From positions 16,166,822 to 16,230,821 of the forward strand of contig CAIIXF020000008.1 in assembly GCA_903813345.2 (NCBI GenBank): DNA of 64,000 nucleotides, in the 5' to 3' direction. Positions 1 to 11,200 of this stretch are shown one piece after another (within the stretch, counting starts at the first letter, position 1; each line of letters begins with the position of its first letter). Source of the DNA: Owenia fusiformis (taxonomy: Eukaryota; Annelida; Polychaeta; Sabellida; Oweniidae). The translations under genes and the position numbers were made by a program. The notes beneath the pieces are model-generated. The model had not been told where the DNA came from. It was given only the letters and a program-made list of their open reading frames with translations, and did no database searches.

Positions 1-390
1 TTTAAATGAGGCTAAATTTTGTAAATACAGGCAAATCATGTTTTTCGAAAAAACTTGTCAGTTATAGATTTTCTTTACAAAATATCATCTTGTTGCATTT
101 ATGTGCTGATTATAACCTATCCAATGAGGTGTTGTAGTATGAATATTTTTTACATTTCCCTGCATTTTTTGGCCTTGATCAAAATGTGGTAACTTTATGA
201 AGATAATTTCCTTTTTACTGTTATATGCTTATTGAGTCAAGGCTTGCTCTATTGACTTCTTTTTCCTTCTAGACGAAATCCTGTGGGTTGAAATAAGTTA
301 AATATTACATGCGAATATTACGATTAAAAAGAAAATTTCTTCGTTCTGCCGATAAACCCAGATAATTGTGGATTTAACTACATGAAAACA

Positions 391-892
391 CATATCATTT
401 ACATGACCAGGATCACAATGTACATGGTCACTCAGAATGACCCTAAACATGATGAAATAACTTTTTTTGAAAATGTGACTGAAAAATAGCTAAAAGTAGG
501 AGCTTGGGAAAGGTCACTGAACAGAATCTTTTGATTTTTTCAGAGAATGTGCCCAATATATTGCTCGAAATGATACAATTTTAGAAAATTTGATATCATT
601 CGTAGAAAAGAAAAAAAGAGAAAAACTGAATTGAAAGGCGATCTCTTTTCCTTTTTATGACTGCCATTTTTGTTTCAGACAGTTTTCTAAAATTTCGAAG
701 ATTGTATCAGTTAGAGCAATATTTTAGGTAAATTTTCTGAAAAATTAAAAAGATTCTGTTCATTGACCTTTCCCGAGGGGCTACTTTTAGCTATTATTCA
801 GTCACATTTTCAGAGGGCTGAAAAAGTTATTTCATCATGTTAAGGGTCATTCTGACCATGTACATTGTGACCCTGGTCCTGTAAATGATATG
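391..892. mobile_element. Palindromic foldback MITE
   Basis: About 500 bp that folds on itself: left CATATCATTTACATGACCAG, right the near complement ending CTGGTCCTGTAAATGATATG; arms of over 200 bp with mismatches (TACATGGTCA, GAACAGAATCTTTT). A diverged half copy is at 15,720-15,825 (GTGATCCTGGTCATTTAAATG region). No coding capacity. Confidence 0.75.
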
Positions 893-1611
893 CAGAACTA
901 TTTGAATTGACTGGAGGTCAAAACAGACTCTGTTATCTTCGTTCAAAAAATGTCTAAAATGCCACATGTTTTGTCATTTCCTGTTAAGTAGCAAGGCACC
1001 TTAAGGCCAGGATGCATGTTCTGAATTTTGCTGCATTCCTCAATTGAGTCACGTGTTATTTTTCAAACATGAATCACTCCTTGGGTGAGAGCTGTAGACA
1101 ATGTGGTGAAGGAGTGATTCAAATTTGAAAAATAAAATGTACCATAGACCCTGACCTTAAGGATTTGTGTAACTACTAGACCAATGCCATACCACAAGTG
1201 AGATGTAACATATTTTCTACGACCATTCTCAAACCAGAAAGTGGAAAAATCCAATCATTGCCATACTTCAAAAGTCATAATTTGGAGGGCATTCTCATAC
1301 CAGATCTTAAAATCTCAGTCTATTGCCATACCAAATGTCGAAAAAGATACCCCATGTGCGCCGAGGATCCCCGTCAAGGTTTATATACAGTGAACCCCCT
1401 GGGCGGAACACCGACTGATCAATAGCGATAAAAAACGGTTGAAAAGAACTTAAGCTTTGAAGACTATTTCTTGGTCATACGCCTTCTCTGTTGTTTCTAT
1501 TTTCCAATTATGCAAAAGTAAACTTTCAATTTGAAAGAACGGTGATACTTATTATATTACAGTGGCAATTCAATTATCTGTTACTACCCCCATGAATGTG
1601 TGGGTGTTATG
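893..1611. other. Non-coding, nothing recognised
   Basis: AT-rich sequence upstream of, or in an intron before, the first visible TDRD9 exon. Short open frames here have no recognisable protein features. A near-palindrome GAATCACTCCTT/AAGGAGTGATTC occurs at 1071-1120. Confidence 0.6.
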
Positions 1612-2475
1612 CCTTTTTATCGCACTTTGAAAAAGTGCTATATTGTCGTCGTCATGTGCTGTTGGGCGGGCGTGCGGGCGGGCGTGCGGGCGGGCGGGAC
1701 ATAAACCAAATCTTGTCATCAAATTTCCAGGATAACTGCTTACCTGTTCAACTTGAAATTTTTACAGATGCAAGAGCAGACTAGTACCAAGATCTGATTA
1801 GGTTAAGGGCATGCTGGGTAAACTACGTGGCGGCCATTTTGAATTTTTCAACAAATCTTGTCATCAAAATTCCAGGAAAACCACTTATCCGTTTAACTTG
1901 AAATTTTTACAGATGCAAGAGCAGACTATTGCCAAGATCTGATTAGGTTTTGGGTATGCTGGCTGAATTACATGGTGGCCATTTTGAATTTTTCAATTTG
2001 GCAATTTGGCGGCCATTTTGAATTTTTCAACTTGCTCCAAATTGACCAAATTTTTTTTTTAAAAACATCTACAAGTTCTCAAAAGTTCAAATCTGACCTT
2101 AGATTTCAGATTTGACCTTTTATTCACCTTCAGTGACCTTGAAAAGGTCAAAAAATTGATTTTCTAAATTGATATTTTGGATTTAAATTTAGGTCAGCTT
2201 AATTACAAAACACCTACTGAGGTCTGAAAAAGTAAAATTTTCAAGGTCGAAGGTCATCAAATTAGGTCACAAACAATGTTATCTAAATTTTCCCAAAGTT
2301 CAAGACTACAAATAAATTCTTGTCATCAAAATTGCAGGAAAACCGCTAACCTTGTCAACTTGAAATGTTTACAGATGCAAGAGCAGACTAGTGCCAAGGT
2401 CTGATTAGGTTTTGGCCATGCTGGGTGAATTGCATGATGGCCAGTTTGCTCTTCAAAGTGCGATATTTATCACTG
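1612..2475. repeat. Composite repeat with CGCACTTTGAA ends
   Basis: Starts TTATCGCACTTTGAAAAAGTG and ends with the inverse CTTCAAAGTGCGATA. Inside are a short GGGCGGGCGTGC array (1665-1700) and three imperfect copies of a block with CTTGTCATCAAAATTCCAGG and ACAGATGCAAGAGCAGACTA. A solo end is at 14,438-14,465. Confidence 0.6.
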
Positions 2476-2624
2476 TGTGTCTTGTTCTTATCTTATTTTT
2501 GACATTTAGTGATAGCAAAACTGAGGTTTGCCTTATCAAAGTCAAAAATTAAAAGAAAGGCAAACCGAACCCACATTTATGGGGGTATCTGTTATTAACT
2601 GTTCTATTCATCATTTTGTTCAAG

Positions 2625-5453
2625 ATGTGGTCGTGGGGGTCATTTAAGCCAGCTGGAATATGCCAAGGAGATTAAGCAGCAAGAAGAGGAACAACTAAGA
2701 GCGAGTTCTCAGGTGAGAACAAGTCTATATACTGAAATGTATAAGTGATACTTTCCAGGATACATGTATGAAGAAACATATTGCTCCTTTCACGTATACT
2801 ATATATGATAAGTTGGTATACCATAAATGATTAATTAGTCAAAATGTTCACAATTCTGTTTCCTGGAAAAACTGACAACCACCAATTTGTCAATTCCTCT
2901 AACAAACTGTCAAAACTGATACTAATGACAAGTACATACAAACTGATTTTTGAAATTTTAGCAGAAAATGTTTTTTCTTCTGCATGGAGTGACATTGATC
3001 TGACTAAAGAGATACACATACATTTAGAAGATGTGAATTTATCCAGTTTGAAGAGCTATACTGGAACATGTATCGTTTTTATGTCACCACCAAAAAGTGG
3101 TGACATATTGTTATTCTCTCCGTTTTTTTATGGCGGTTGGTGATCGGCGATTGGTGGTTGGTGTCTATAACAAATTATGTTAAAAAACTTCCAATAACTT
3201 AACAAATACTGTTTAGACGGACATCAGTTTTTTCAAAATCATCTACAAGTTTTCAGAAGTTCAAATCTGACTTTTTATTCAAGATTTGACCTTCAGGGCC
3301 TTTTCAAAGTCAAAAAGGTCTTTTTTCAACTTGCTTCAAATTGACCTTTTTTGCAAAATCATCTACAAGTTATCAGAAGTTCAAATATGACTAGATTTGA
3401 GATTTGACCTTCATTGACCTTCTCAAGATAAAAAAAGGTCAGAAAGGTATTTTTTCAACTTGCTTCAAATTGACCAATTTTTTTTTTGAAATCATCTACA
3501 AGTTACCAGAGTTCAAATCTGACTTTAGATTTTACCTTCATTGACCTAATCTCAAGGTCAAAAAGGTCTTTTTCATGCTTCAAATTGACAATTTTCTTTC
3601 AAAATCATCTACAAGTTATCAGAAGTTCAAACCTAACTTTAGAATTGAGATTTGACCTTCATTGACCTTCTCAAGGTCAAAAAGGTCAAAAAGATATTTT
3701 TCAACTTGCTTCAAATTGATCAATTTTTTCAAAATTATCTAGAACTTCTCAAAAGTTCAAATCTGACTATAGATTTGAACTTCAATGATATTCTCAAGGT
3801 CAGAAAGGTCTTTTTTCAACTTGCTACAAATTGACCATTTTTTCAAAATCATCTACAAGTTCTCAGAAGTTCAAATCTTTTATTTGAGATTCGACCTCCA
3901 ATGATATTTTCAGGGTCAAAAAAGGTATTTTTTCAACTTGCTTCAAATTGACTATTTTTTCAAAATCATCTACAATTTATAATATTGTGAGCAACTAGGT
4001 GGTCACATTTTGTCATGTTAATGCTTTGTTTCAAAAAGTTTACAATCTAAATAACTAAACAAATACCACACATCGTATTAGTAGGAAGCACTATATAACA
4101 CATATACAGGGTGGGCCAAAAAACGCCACTTTTTTTCAAGACACTACAACTTTTTTATTTTCCAACCTACATACCCCAAATTTTGCAATTATATAGTGCC
4201 AAGGTTTCTTAGTAATAATATAATGTAACAAGTCCTTCAACTTGGATTATATTTTTTTTTATTTATTAAAATCATATAAACATATATACATATAAGTGAT
4301 AATGACACCCTAGTGATCTAAAAGGTGAGTTCAATTGGTCCGCCACCCTAATTGATGATATATTTTACTTGCTTGTCACCTTGCTGATATTGCAGTATCA
4401 ATGAAATGTTAGCTACGTTTTTTCAACCTGTCTTAATTGAGAGCTTTAGTTGAGCAATTTTCTAGATTGGGTTCCTTCATACAATCTCCTGGAGACCTTC
4501 CCATACCCTATACTCACTGGGGTTTGCCTCAGGGTTATTAGCTTGGCGGTCATCAGGGCGTATTAGTTCAGGAACATTTTGCAAATTATGCTTATTTCTC
4601 ATGGCACCCCACATGTTTAAGTGAGATGCTGGTGACATATTTTATTCAAGTAAAAGTGTATAATTTATGATCCATGGATAGACAACAACCTCAAGTTTCA
4701 TTTGGTATGCAAATTATGATTTAATATCAAAAATTAAAAAAGTTATAGCATTTTGAAAAAAAGTGGCGTTTTTTTGGCCCACCCTGTATATGCTGATGTC
4801 ATACTTTGATGTAATATTTCTTATGACTGCGTAGGTGTCAGCACCAAGGATGCACCACATGAACGCAAGTTTACGTGGGGGCCGTAGTGCGGGTGTACCT
4901 AGCCATACCACTATGGATGACCTAGAGACTATCAGTATGGCCAGTGGAATGACAGGTACACAAATCTATATTTGCATGACATTAGGCACAAGATCAATGT
5001 ATGTGTTTTTTGTTTGTGTTTTTTAAAAGAAAGCAAGTTTCAATCTGAAGTAAATGAAATGTTCAATTGGAATTGAAATGTGAGAAGGAAAATAACGTTC
5101 TCCTTCCCAGACTCTTCCACACCACATTTAGTTACACACAGAGGCATATTAACTATATCACCTCCAGTTAGTATCCAAATTTGTTGTGGATGGTGAATGG
5201 CGGTTGGTGTTTGGCAGTCGTGGTCTGTAACAAATGGTAGCTCGTGACATTTTGCATGTTAATTCTGTGTTACGTGCCCTAAGTAAAACTTTCTTTAACC
5301 AACACTTTGATGTAGTTCTGCTATATTTCAGGAGCTACAGAACCAGTGAAGATGCCTGAAGATACTGACCCAGAGAGAACACATGAGATCTATGCTAACT
5401 ATAAGTTCAAGACATATCCCTCCAAGTTACCTATCACAGCACATCAAGAGCAG
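2625..5453 (+). CDS. TDRD9: TDRD9 / Spindle-E-like helicase, N-terminal exons
   Basis: Three exons of a Tudor-domain DEAH-box RNA helicase of the piRNA pathway (germline nuage, transposon silencing). Exons by GT/AG and phase: 2625-2712, 4835-4955, 5332-5453. They read in one frame through phases 1, 0, 1 and 0: a coiled, Glu/Gln-rich stretch (LSQLEYAKEIKQQEEEQL), a poorly conserved linker (MHHMNASLRGG), then the segment before the helicase core (YKFKTYPSKLPITAHQEQ), which matches the TDRD9 position ahead of motif I. The initiator exon is not visible; the first recognised exon starts mid-codon, so at least one exon lies upstream. Continues with the helicase exons at 27,096. Conservation in this part is weaker than in the helicase core; the assignment rests on continuity of frame and order. 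Confidence 0.8.
3080..4030 (+). mobile_element. TGTCACCAC-family element with minisatellite
   Basis: Starts ATGTCACCACCAAAAAGTGG, a hairpin, and ends with GGTGGTCACATTTTGTCATG...TTAATGCTTTG. Contains about seven imperfect units with AACTTGCTTCAAATTGACC and AAATCATCTACAAGTT, the inverse of the array at 19985-21740. In the TDRD9 intron 2713-4834. Confidence 0.75.
4107..4786. mobile_element. Mariner-type MITE, 680 bp
   Basis: Inverted ends CAGGGTGGGCCAAAAAACGC and the complement, about 50 bp, flanked by TA. Starts with the same CAGGGTG as the mariner element at 18267. No transposase. In the TDRD9 intron, 48 bp before the exon at 4835. Confidence 0.82.
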
Positions 5454-5454
5454 G

Positions 5455-5655
5455 TCAGTATAGCAAAACCTGTCTTGTCTGAACACCATTAGGAGCAGTA
5501 GTAATAATTAGTAGGTGTTCATGATCACATTTCAAGGTTTTTCTTATTATGTAAGTTAATTTGAGATCACAAAATTGGCACCAGGAAAGAGTGTTCAAAT
5601 TGAGAGGTGTTCAACTCAGATTATAGAGGTATTTGTATACACAGGTTTTACTGGA
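5455..5655. mobile_element. Pogo/Tigger-like short MITE
   Basis: Left AGCAAAACCTGTCTTGTCTG, right complement of CCAGTAAAACCTGTGTATAC; CAGTAAAACCT-type ends are typical of Tigger/pogo elements. Begins two bases after the donor of the TDRD9 exon ending at 5453. Related ends at 15,338, 27,574-27,752 and 29,094. Confidence 0.55.
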
Positions 5656-8144
5656 TTACATAAAATATATTTTACACATAGCTAGGCCATACTCGTTTTC
5701 CAGTTTGATTTTCAATCACACTGGTATCAGTGGACAACTTTTCCATCCGAAAAACAAACAAATCATCTGATTGGTGCACAATAAATCCAGCGCACAATCA
5801 GGTGATTTGTTTGTTTTACTTTAGGATCTCATTGGTCAGACTCCTTTTAAAACATATTTAATTATAGGGTTTTGGGCAGAAATTTCAGCCTGATATTCCA
5901 AGGTATGAAAACATCATACCTTGGAAATCCAAGATATAGATAAGCAAGGTGTGTCCAATTCCAGCCAATCCGAACAAAGCATTTCATATAAATGCAGTGC
6001 ATTATATAACCAATCACTGCACCTACTGGTCATTCATTGAATGGTTGTCAAGGCGACAACTTGACTTAACAGATTGAAATTGATGCTTTGCCAACCTGAC
6101 CCTTGCTAAAAATAACATTGAAAATATGTTCTTGTAGTGATTTCGTATCAGATGATTTCGTAGGAAATATTTGCAATGTGTGAAAACAATTAAAGCCCAT
6201 GGCCCAATACATATGCATTGTGGCTGATTCATTCCACTCAGGCATCGTTTCCTATACTTTGCATTCCCGCTATGTGGTCATGCAAAGTTTTGAAGACAAT
6301 ACATTTAAGGGAATGCACGAAATAGACGTCCGACATCGGCCATTGGCCTGACAAAATTATAGATGGCTTGTTTTGATAAAAACACCCAGACATTTTGGCC
6401 TGCCAGACATTTGTGGCATTTGTTAGATTGCCCATGAATAGAACCCACATTTCAGTCCGGAAATCCTCCGAATTCCCCGCGATTTCGGCTTATTCCATGA
6501 CTTTTGTTGAAGATTTAAAAAAATTTCAAATATTTTTGTTTTCATACTGAAGCCCAAGATATAACGTGACTCTTGATTGGCTGTTGTTGTTTGTTGAAAT
6601 TACGGTGATTTTGATTGGCTATGGATGACTCATTTCTTCATCGTCGTTCGCAAATCTAGTGCATTGTCAGTATGCCGGATGTAGAAAAGAAATTGAAAAA
6701 TCGAGCCGGCATCTAAGTCCAAAAAGTCGGCAGTTTGGAAGTATTTTGGGACTCCGATATCACAAGGTAAACGAATTGGTGATAGTTCACCATGCAGACT
6801 ATGTGAAATGCCGATCACATTCACGGCAGATGCTTTATATTCGATTTTAATTGACGTATTTCTGAATATGATTTTGAAAAGTGAAACTGAAAGTGAAACT
6901 GTCATCATCAAACATTGTATCATTTTTAATGTTCTGTCCCGTCCTGTCTCGAAAGTATCGTGTCCCGAGACCATTTGTACCGTTCCGTACCGTACCGAAA
7001 TTTATTTGGACCGTGACACCTCTAATATATACCTTGAATTTTAGTCTGTTAGTGGAGTCTGTGTACATAGTATGTGTTTTTGAATACCTTGAAGCTTCTG
7101 AGAGCAATTCTAAACCGACCAAAATCAGTACAATTTAGTTTGATCAATATGTACATGTTCCTCATGTTTTTGTAAGGTGAATCTAGGGGGGAATCAACAC
7201 ACCCAGGCTGTTGGTTAAGTCATCAAGTAGTGAATGATACATGACATGCAATGGAATTAGTTTTACTTTGTTAATATTGTACTAAACTAAATCTCATTTT
7301 AGAGTGGTTGTGGAGAAATATGGAAAATGAAATTTTTGGCCAGAGAAGTAAGAAATAGGCTGCAAAAAATTGGCCTGAGAAAAAATGATATGGCTGGTTA
7401 AAATCTGGCTGGCCTGCCAAAATGTCTAGGTTAAAAAAATCCTTATTTCACGCACTGGAATGATTCAGTCCTGAGTCCACTGCTTAAATCCTTAAGTAAA
7501 CTAGATGCTTGTTCAATTATTAGAGATCAAATTATGAGCCATGTTGGATTTCTTCTTTTTCTTGTCTGCACTTTTGGAAAGACCAATCAAGAGATTTTTC
7601 AGCAGTTTTAGATAATCTATATAATATACATGCAGATCTATGTTAGAGCTGATTAACTTTATATCGGGCCATCTTGAATTATGATCACCATTCTGAATGT
7701 TCAGTTTGAGAAAAAGGCTGCTTGGATTTCAGAAATGTGTTACATAAAATACTCTGTACTCTATCCAATAGTGTTCAATGTGTACCATATTGAACTGTTT
7801 GTGTTCCTTAAGGAACTGAACAGAAAATTTGCCTATTTTGTATTTTTCTAGTAAGTTGAAGAATGTTAGGCATCTTGAATATTTTTCTCGATATTGTCAT
7901 CTTAGACCGATCAAAACCAACTAGTATTCCCTTCAATTTGGGTATGTTCTTGATTTAGACATGATTTCCCAAAGGTGGAGACATATAGTGTGTCCTTTTG
8001 ATATGTACAATTAGCAAAAATGAGCAAATTGCTGTTTTTTTAAGAAGTGGATCATTGCTACAATTTTTTAAATCATCTTTGAATATTTCAAAATCATAAA
8101 AGTTAAGAACAAAACATTTAAGAATACTGTTCATAGTAATTTTT
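5656..8144. other. TDRD9 intron, non-coding
   Basis: No exon recognised. Contains a 68-nt hairpin (5749-5816, arms AAACAAACAAATCATCTGAT) and possible ends of a larger degraded element (CCAGACATTTTGGCCTGCC at 6386 and its inverse near 7412). The overlapping short frames at 6630-7140 have no recognisable domain. Confidence 0.6.
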
Positions 8145-8150
8145 TTTATT
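8145..8150 (-). terminator. Poly(A) signal of gene A
   Basis: AATAAA on the minus strand about 82 nt past the gene A stop codon; gene B has its own AATAAA at a similar distance. Confidence 0.55.
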
Positions 8151-8231
8151 ATGCAGATCACTTGACAGATAAATTACATTATTTGGTCAAAGGCTGCTGT
8201 AGTACGTACTGTCAATCATGTAGTTGCTGTT

Positions 8232-11200
8232 TTAAAATGAGGAGCTGCTGCTATCGTTTGAACTGTCATAGCTGCTGCTATAGATTGAGCTGTCATAGCT
8301 GCTGCTATAGATTGAGCTGTCATAGCTGCTGCTATAGATTGAGCTGTCATAGCTGCTGCTATAGATTGAGCTGTCATAGCTGCTGCTATAGATTGAGCTG
8401 TCATAGCTGCTACTATAGAATGAACTGTCATAGCTGCTACTATAGATTGAGCTGTCATAGCTGCTGCTATAGATTGAGCTGTCATAGCTGCTGCTATAGA
8501 TTGAGTTGTCATAGCTGCTGCTATAGAATGAACTGTCATAGCTGCTGCTATAGATTGAGCTGTCATAGCTGCTGCTATAGAATGAACTGTCATAGCTGCT
8601 GCTATAGAATGAACTGTCATAGCTGCTGCTATAGAATGAACTATCATAGCTGCTGCTATAGAATGAACTATCATAGCTGCTGCTATAGAATGAACTGTCA
8701 TAGCTGCTGCTATAGAATGAACTGTCATAGCTGCTGCTATAGAATGAACTGTCATAGCTGCTGCTATAGAATGAACTATCATAGCTGCTGCTATAGAATG
8801 AACTATCATAGCTGCTGCTATAGATTGAGCTGTCATAGCTGCTGCTATAGATTGAGCTGTCATAGCTGCTGCTATAGAATGAACTGTCATAGCTGCTGCT
8901 ATAGAATGAACTGTCATAGCTGCTGCTATAGTATGAACTGTCAGGCATATAGCTACCGTAGCTGCTAGGGTAGTATGTTTCAGGTTGTGGCCGTTCACAT
9001 CTTGGCATGCATGGTAATTCTACAAAGAAATGCATAATAATGTAGAAGAGTGTACTTTCCCAAGTGTACTTTCTTACAAATAAGATGCTGTGAATAAAGT
9101 GGATGTATGCCTAGATTACAGTAGTATCTAATTTAGCAGTGATATGTATACTTCAAAATTAGAGGAATATTACATATTTATTTACTTATTCGGTTAATAT
9201 TCATTGTCAAATTCTCTTTACTATATTTTCAAGATTGATATATCAACGTTTTTCCCAAATGAACGGTATTAAGTCATTGATATATTGACGATTGTACTTT
9301 AAGGATTTAGGCCCATGCTTAATCTGTGAGACCATGCATGAGCTTCATTGTATGCAGTTGAGCATTTACCCAGAGTCAGCCTGTGTTTTAATTGGTCAAA
9401 AGTTACAATGCATATCTAACCATGTGATAATACTCACCAAAATGTTCAAAACGTCCTTGGTGGCAGTACGTCTGCCTGAATATGGCCACTCCCTGTTCAA
9501 TATGGGGGAAGCTGCCAGGGTTACACTGTCTTTTCACTGCCTCACCCAACACAGTGCAACCAATATCTACAACATCAAAAAAAATTTCATTCCTCCCTTG
9601 ACTCCCTATTGGTTACTTTTTGTCACGGATGATTGAATGGTTAGGATACTGGTAAGATCATAAAAATCTCAAATGCAACTTTCATGGCTTTTTACAGGAG
9701 TTTGAATGTATGTAAGAATGATTGTTTTTTTGATTAAACAGTAAGGGAAGATTCATAAGTTGATGGAAAATTTCTATAGAAATATGTTTTATACCAGTTA
9801 CATCTGATACTAAAAAGGTCATAAAAATTCATGAGTAAGACCCCGATATTTAAACTCGGATTCCTGGTTTTATTTGGACATCAGCAAACATGAGGTTTGA
9901 GCAAAATTGCTTCAATTCTTATGCTGGGCATTATCAGAAATAGGTTTGATTCTTATGCTAGGCATTATCAGAAGTGGGTTCTATTCTTATGCTGGGCATT
10001 TTCAGAAATAGGTTCTATTCTTATGCTGGGCATTTTCAGAAATAGGTTCTATTCTTATGCTGGGCATTTTCAGAAATAGGTTCTATTCTTATGCTGGGCA
10101 TTTTCAGAAATAGGTTCTATTCTTATGCTGGGCATTATCAGAAATAGGTTCTATTCTTATGCTAGGCATTATCAGAAATAGGTTCTATTCTTATGCTAGG
10201 CATTATCAGAAATAGGTTCTATTCTTATGCTAGGCATTATCAGAAATAGGTTCTATTCTTATGCTAGGCATTATCAGAAATAGGTTCTATTCTTATGCTA
10301 GGCATTATCTGAGCATTATCAGAAATAGGTTCTATTCTTATGCTAGGCATTATCAGAAATAGGTTCTATTCTTATGCTAGGCATTATCAGAAATAGGTTC
10401 TATTCTTATGCTAGGCATTATCAGAAATAGGTTCTATTCTTATGCTAGGCATTATCAGAAGTAGGTTCTATTCTTATGCTGGGCATAAGAGTATATATGT
10501 TCTTATGTCAGGTATAAGAGTAGATCTGTTCTTATTCCAGGTATAGAAGTAGATCTGTTCTTATATCAGGTATAAGAGTAGATCTGTTCTCATTCCAGGT
10601 ATAAGAGTAGATCTGTTCTTGTATTAGGTATAAGAATTGAACCTATTTTGCTCAAACCTCATGTTTGCCTTATGTCTGAGTAAAAGAAGGAATCAGAATT
10701 CAAATGTTGGGGTAATGAGTGCGGTATGTGACAATTATTTTCAAAATCTGATTCAAATATTTCACACGGGTCAGGGAAGGTATAACCCTAATGTCCTTTA
10801 AATTATAAATGCTGATCTTTATATACATACCCAAAACTGTCATAATATCATCACAGATACTTGCAGGGTTGTCTCTTAACTTTTCGGGTATGTAGTGGAA
10901 GTCACCCCCCTTAAGACAGCCCATTTCCTGCCACAAGTTGTCAGGTACGGCCTTAAATTATAAACAAATCTTTCAGTTGCATATAGTTCCTATATAGAAC
11001 TGTTATGATGAATAGGGTTAACATTGGCATATCTAAAACGTGATACTAATGAAATTGAGGTGTTTATATCATATAAACAGAAGTCTATGAAGAAACATAC
11101 TTGATTAGTACTTGATTAGAAAACTAAAGATTTTTACAATAGTGTATTATTTTTCTATAAGAATGGTTACCATTCTTATTATTTGGGAGTATTAAACCAT

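Noticed and set aside
6630-7138. Cluster of overlapping short frames on both strands
   Set aside because: No recognisable protein or splice context; probably part of a degraded element.
8162-8998. Open frames on the plus strand (CCYRLSCHS repeats) and a second minus frame (SIAAAMTVH repeats)
   Set aside because: They are by-products of a 27-bp repeat with no stop in several frames. Only the SSYDSS frame continues from an in-phase splice acceptor and upstream paralogous exons.
9909-10487. CRISPR-like regular array
   Set aside because: Units are contiguous 34-bp repeats without unique spacers, in an animal intron.
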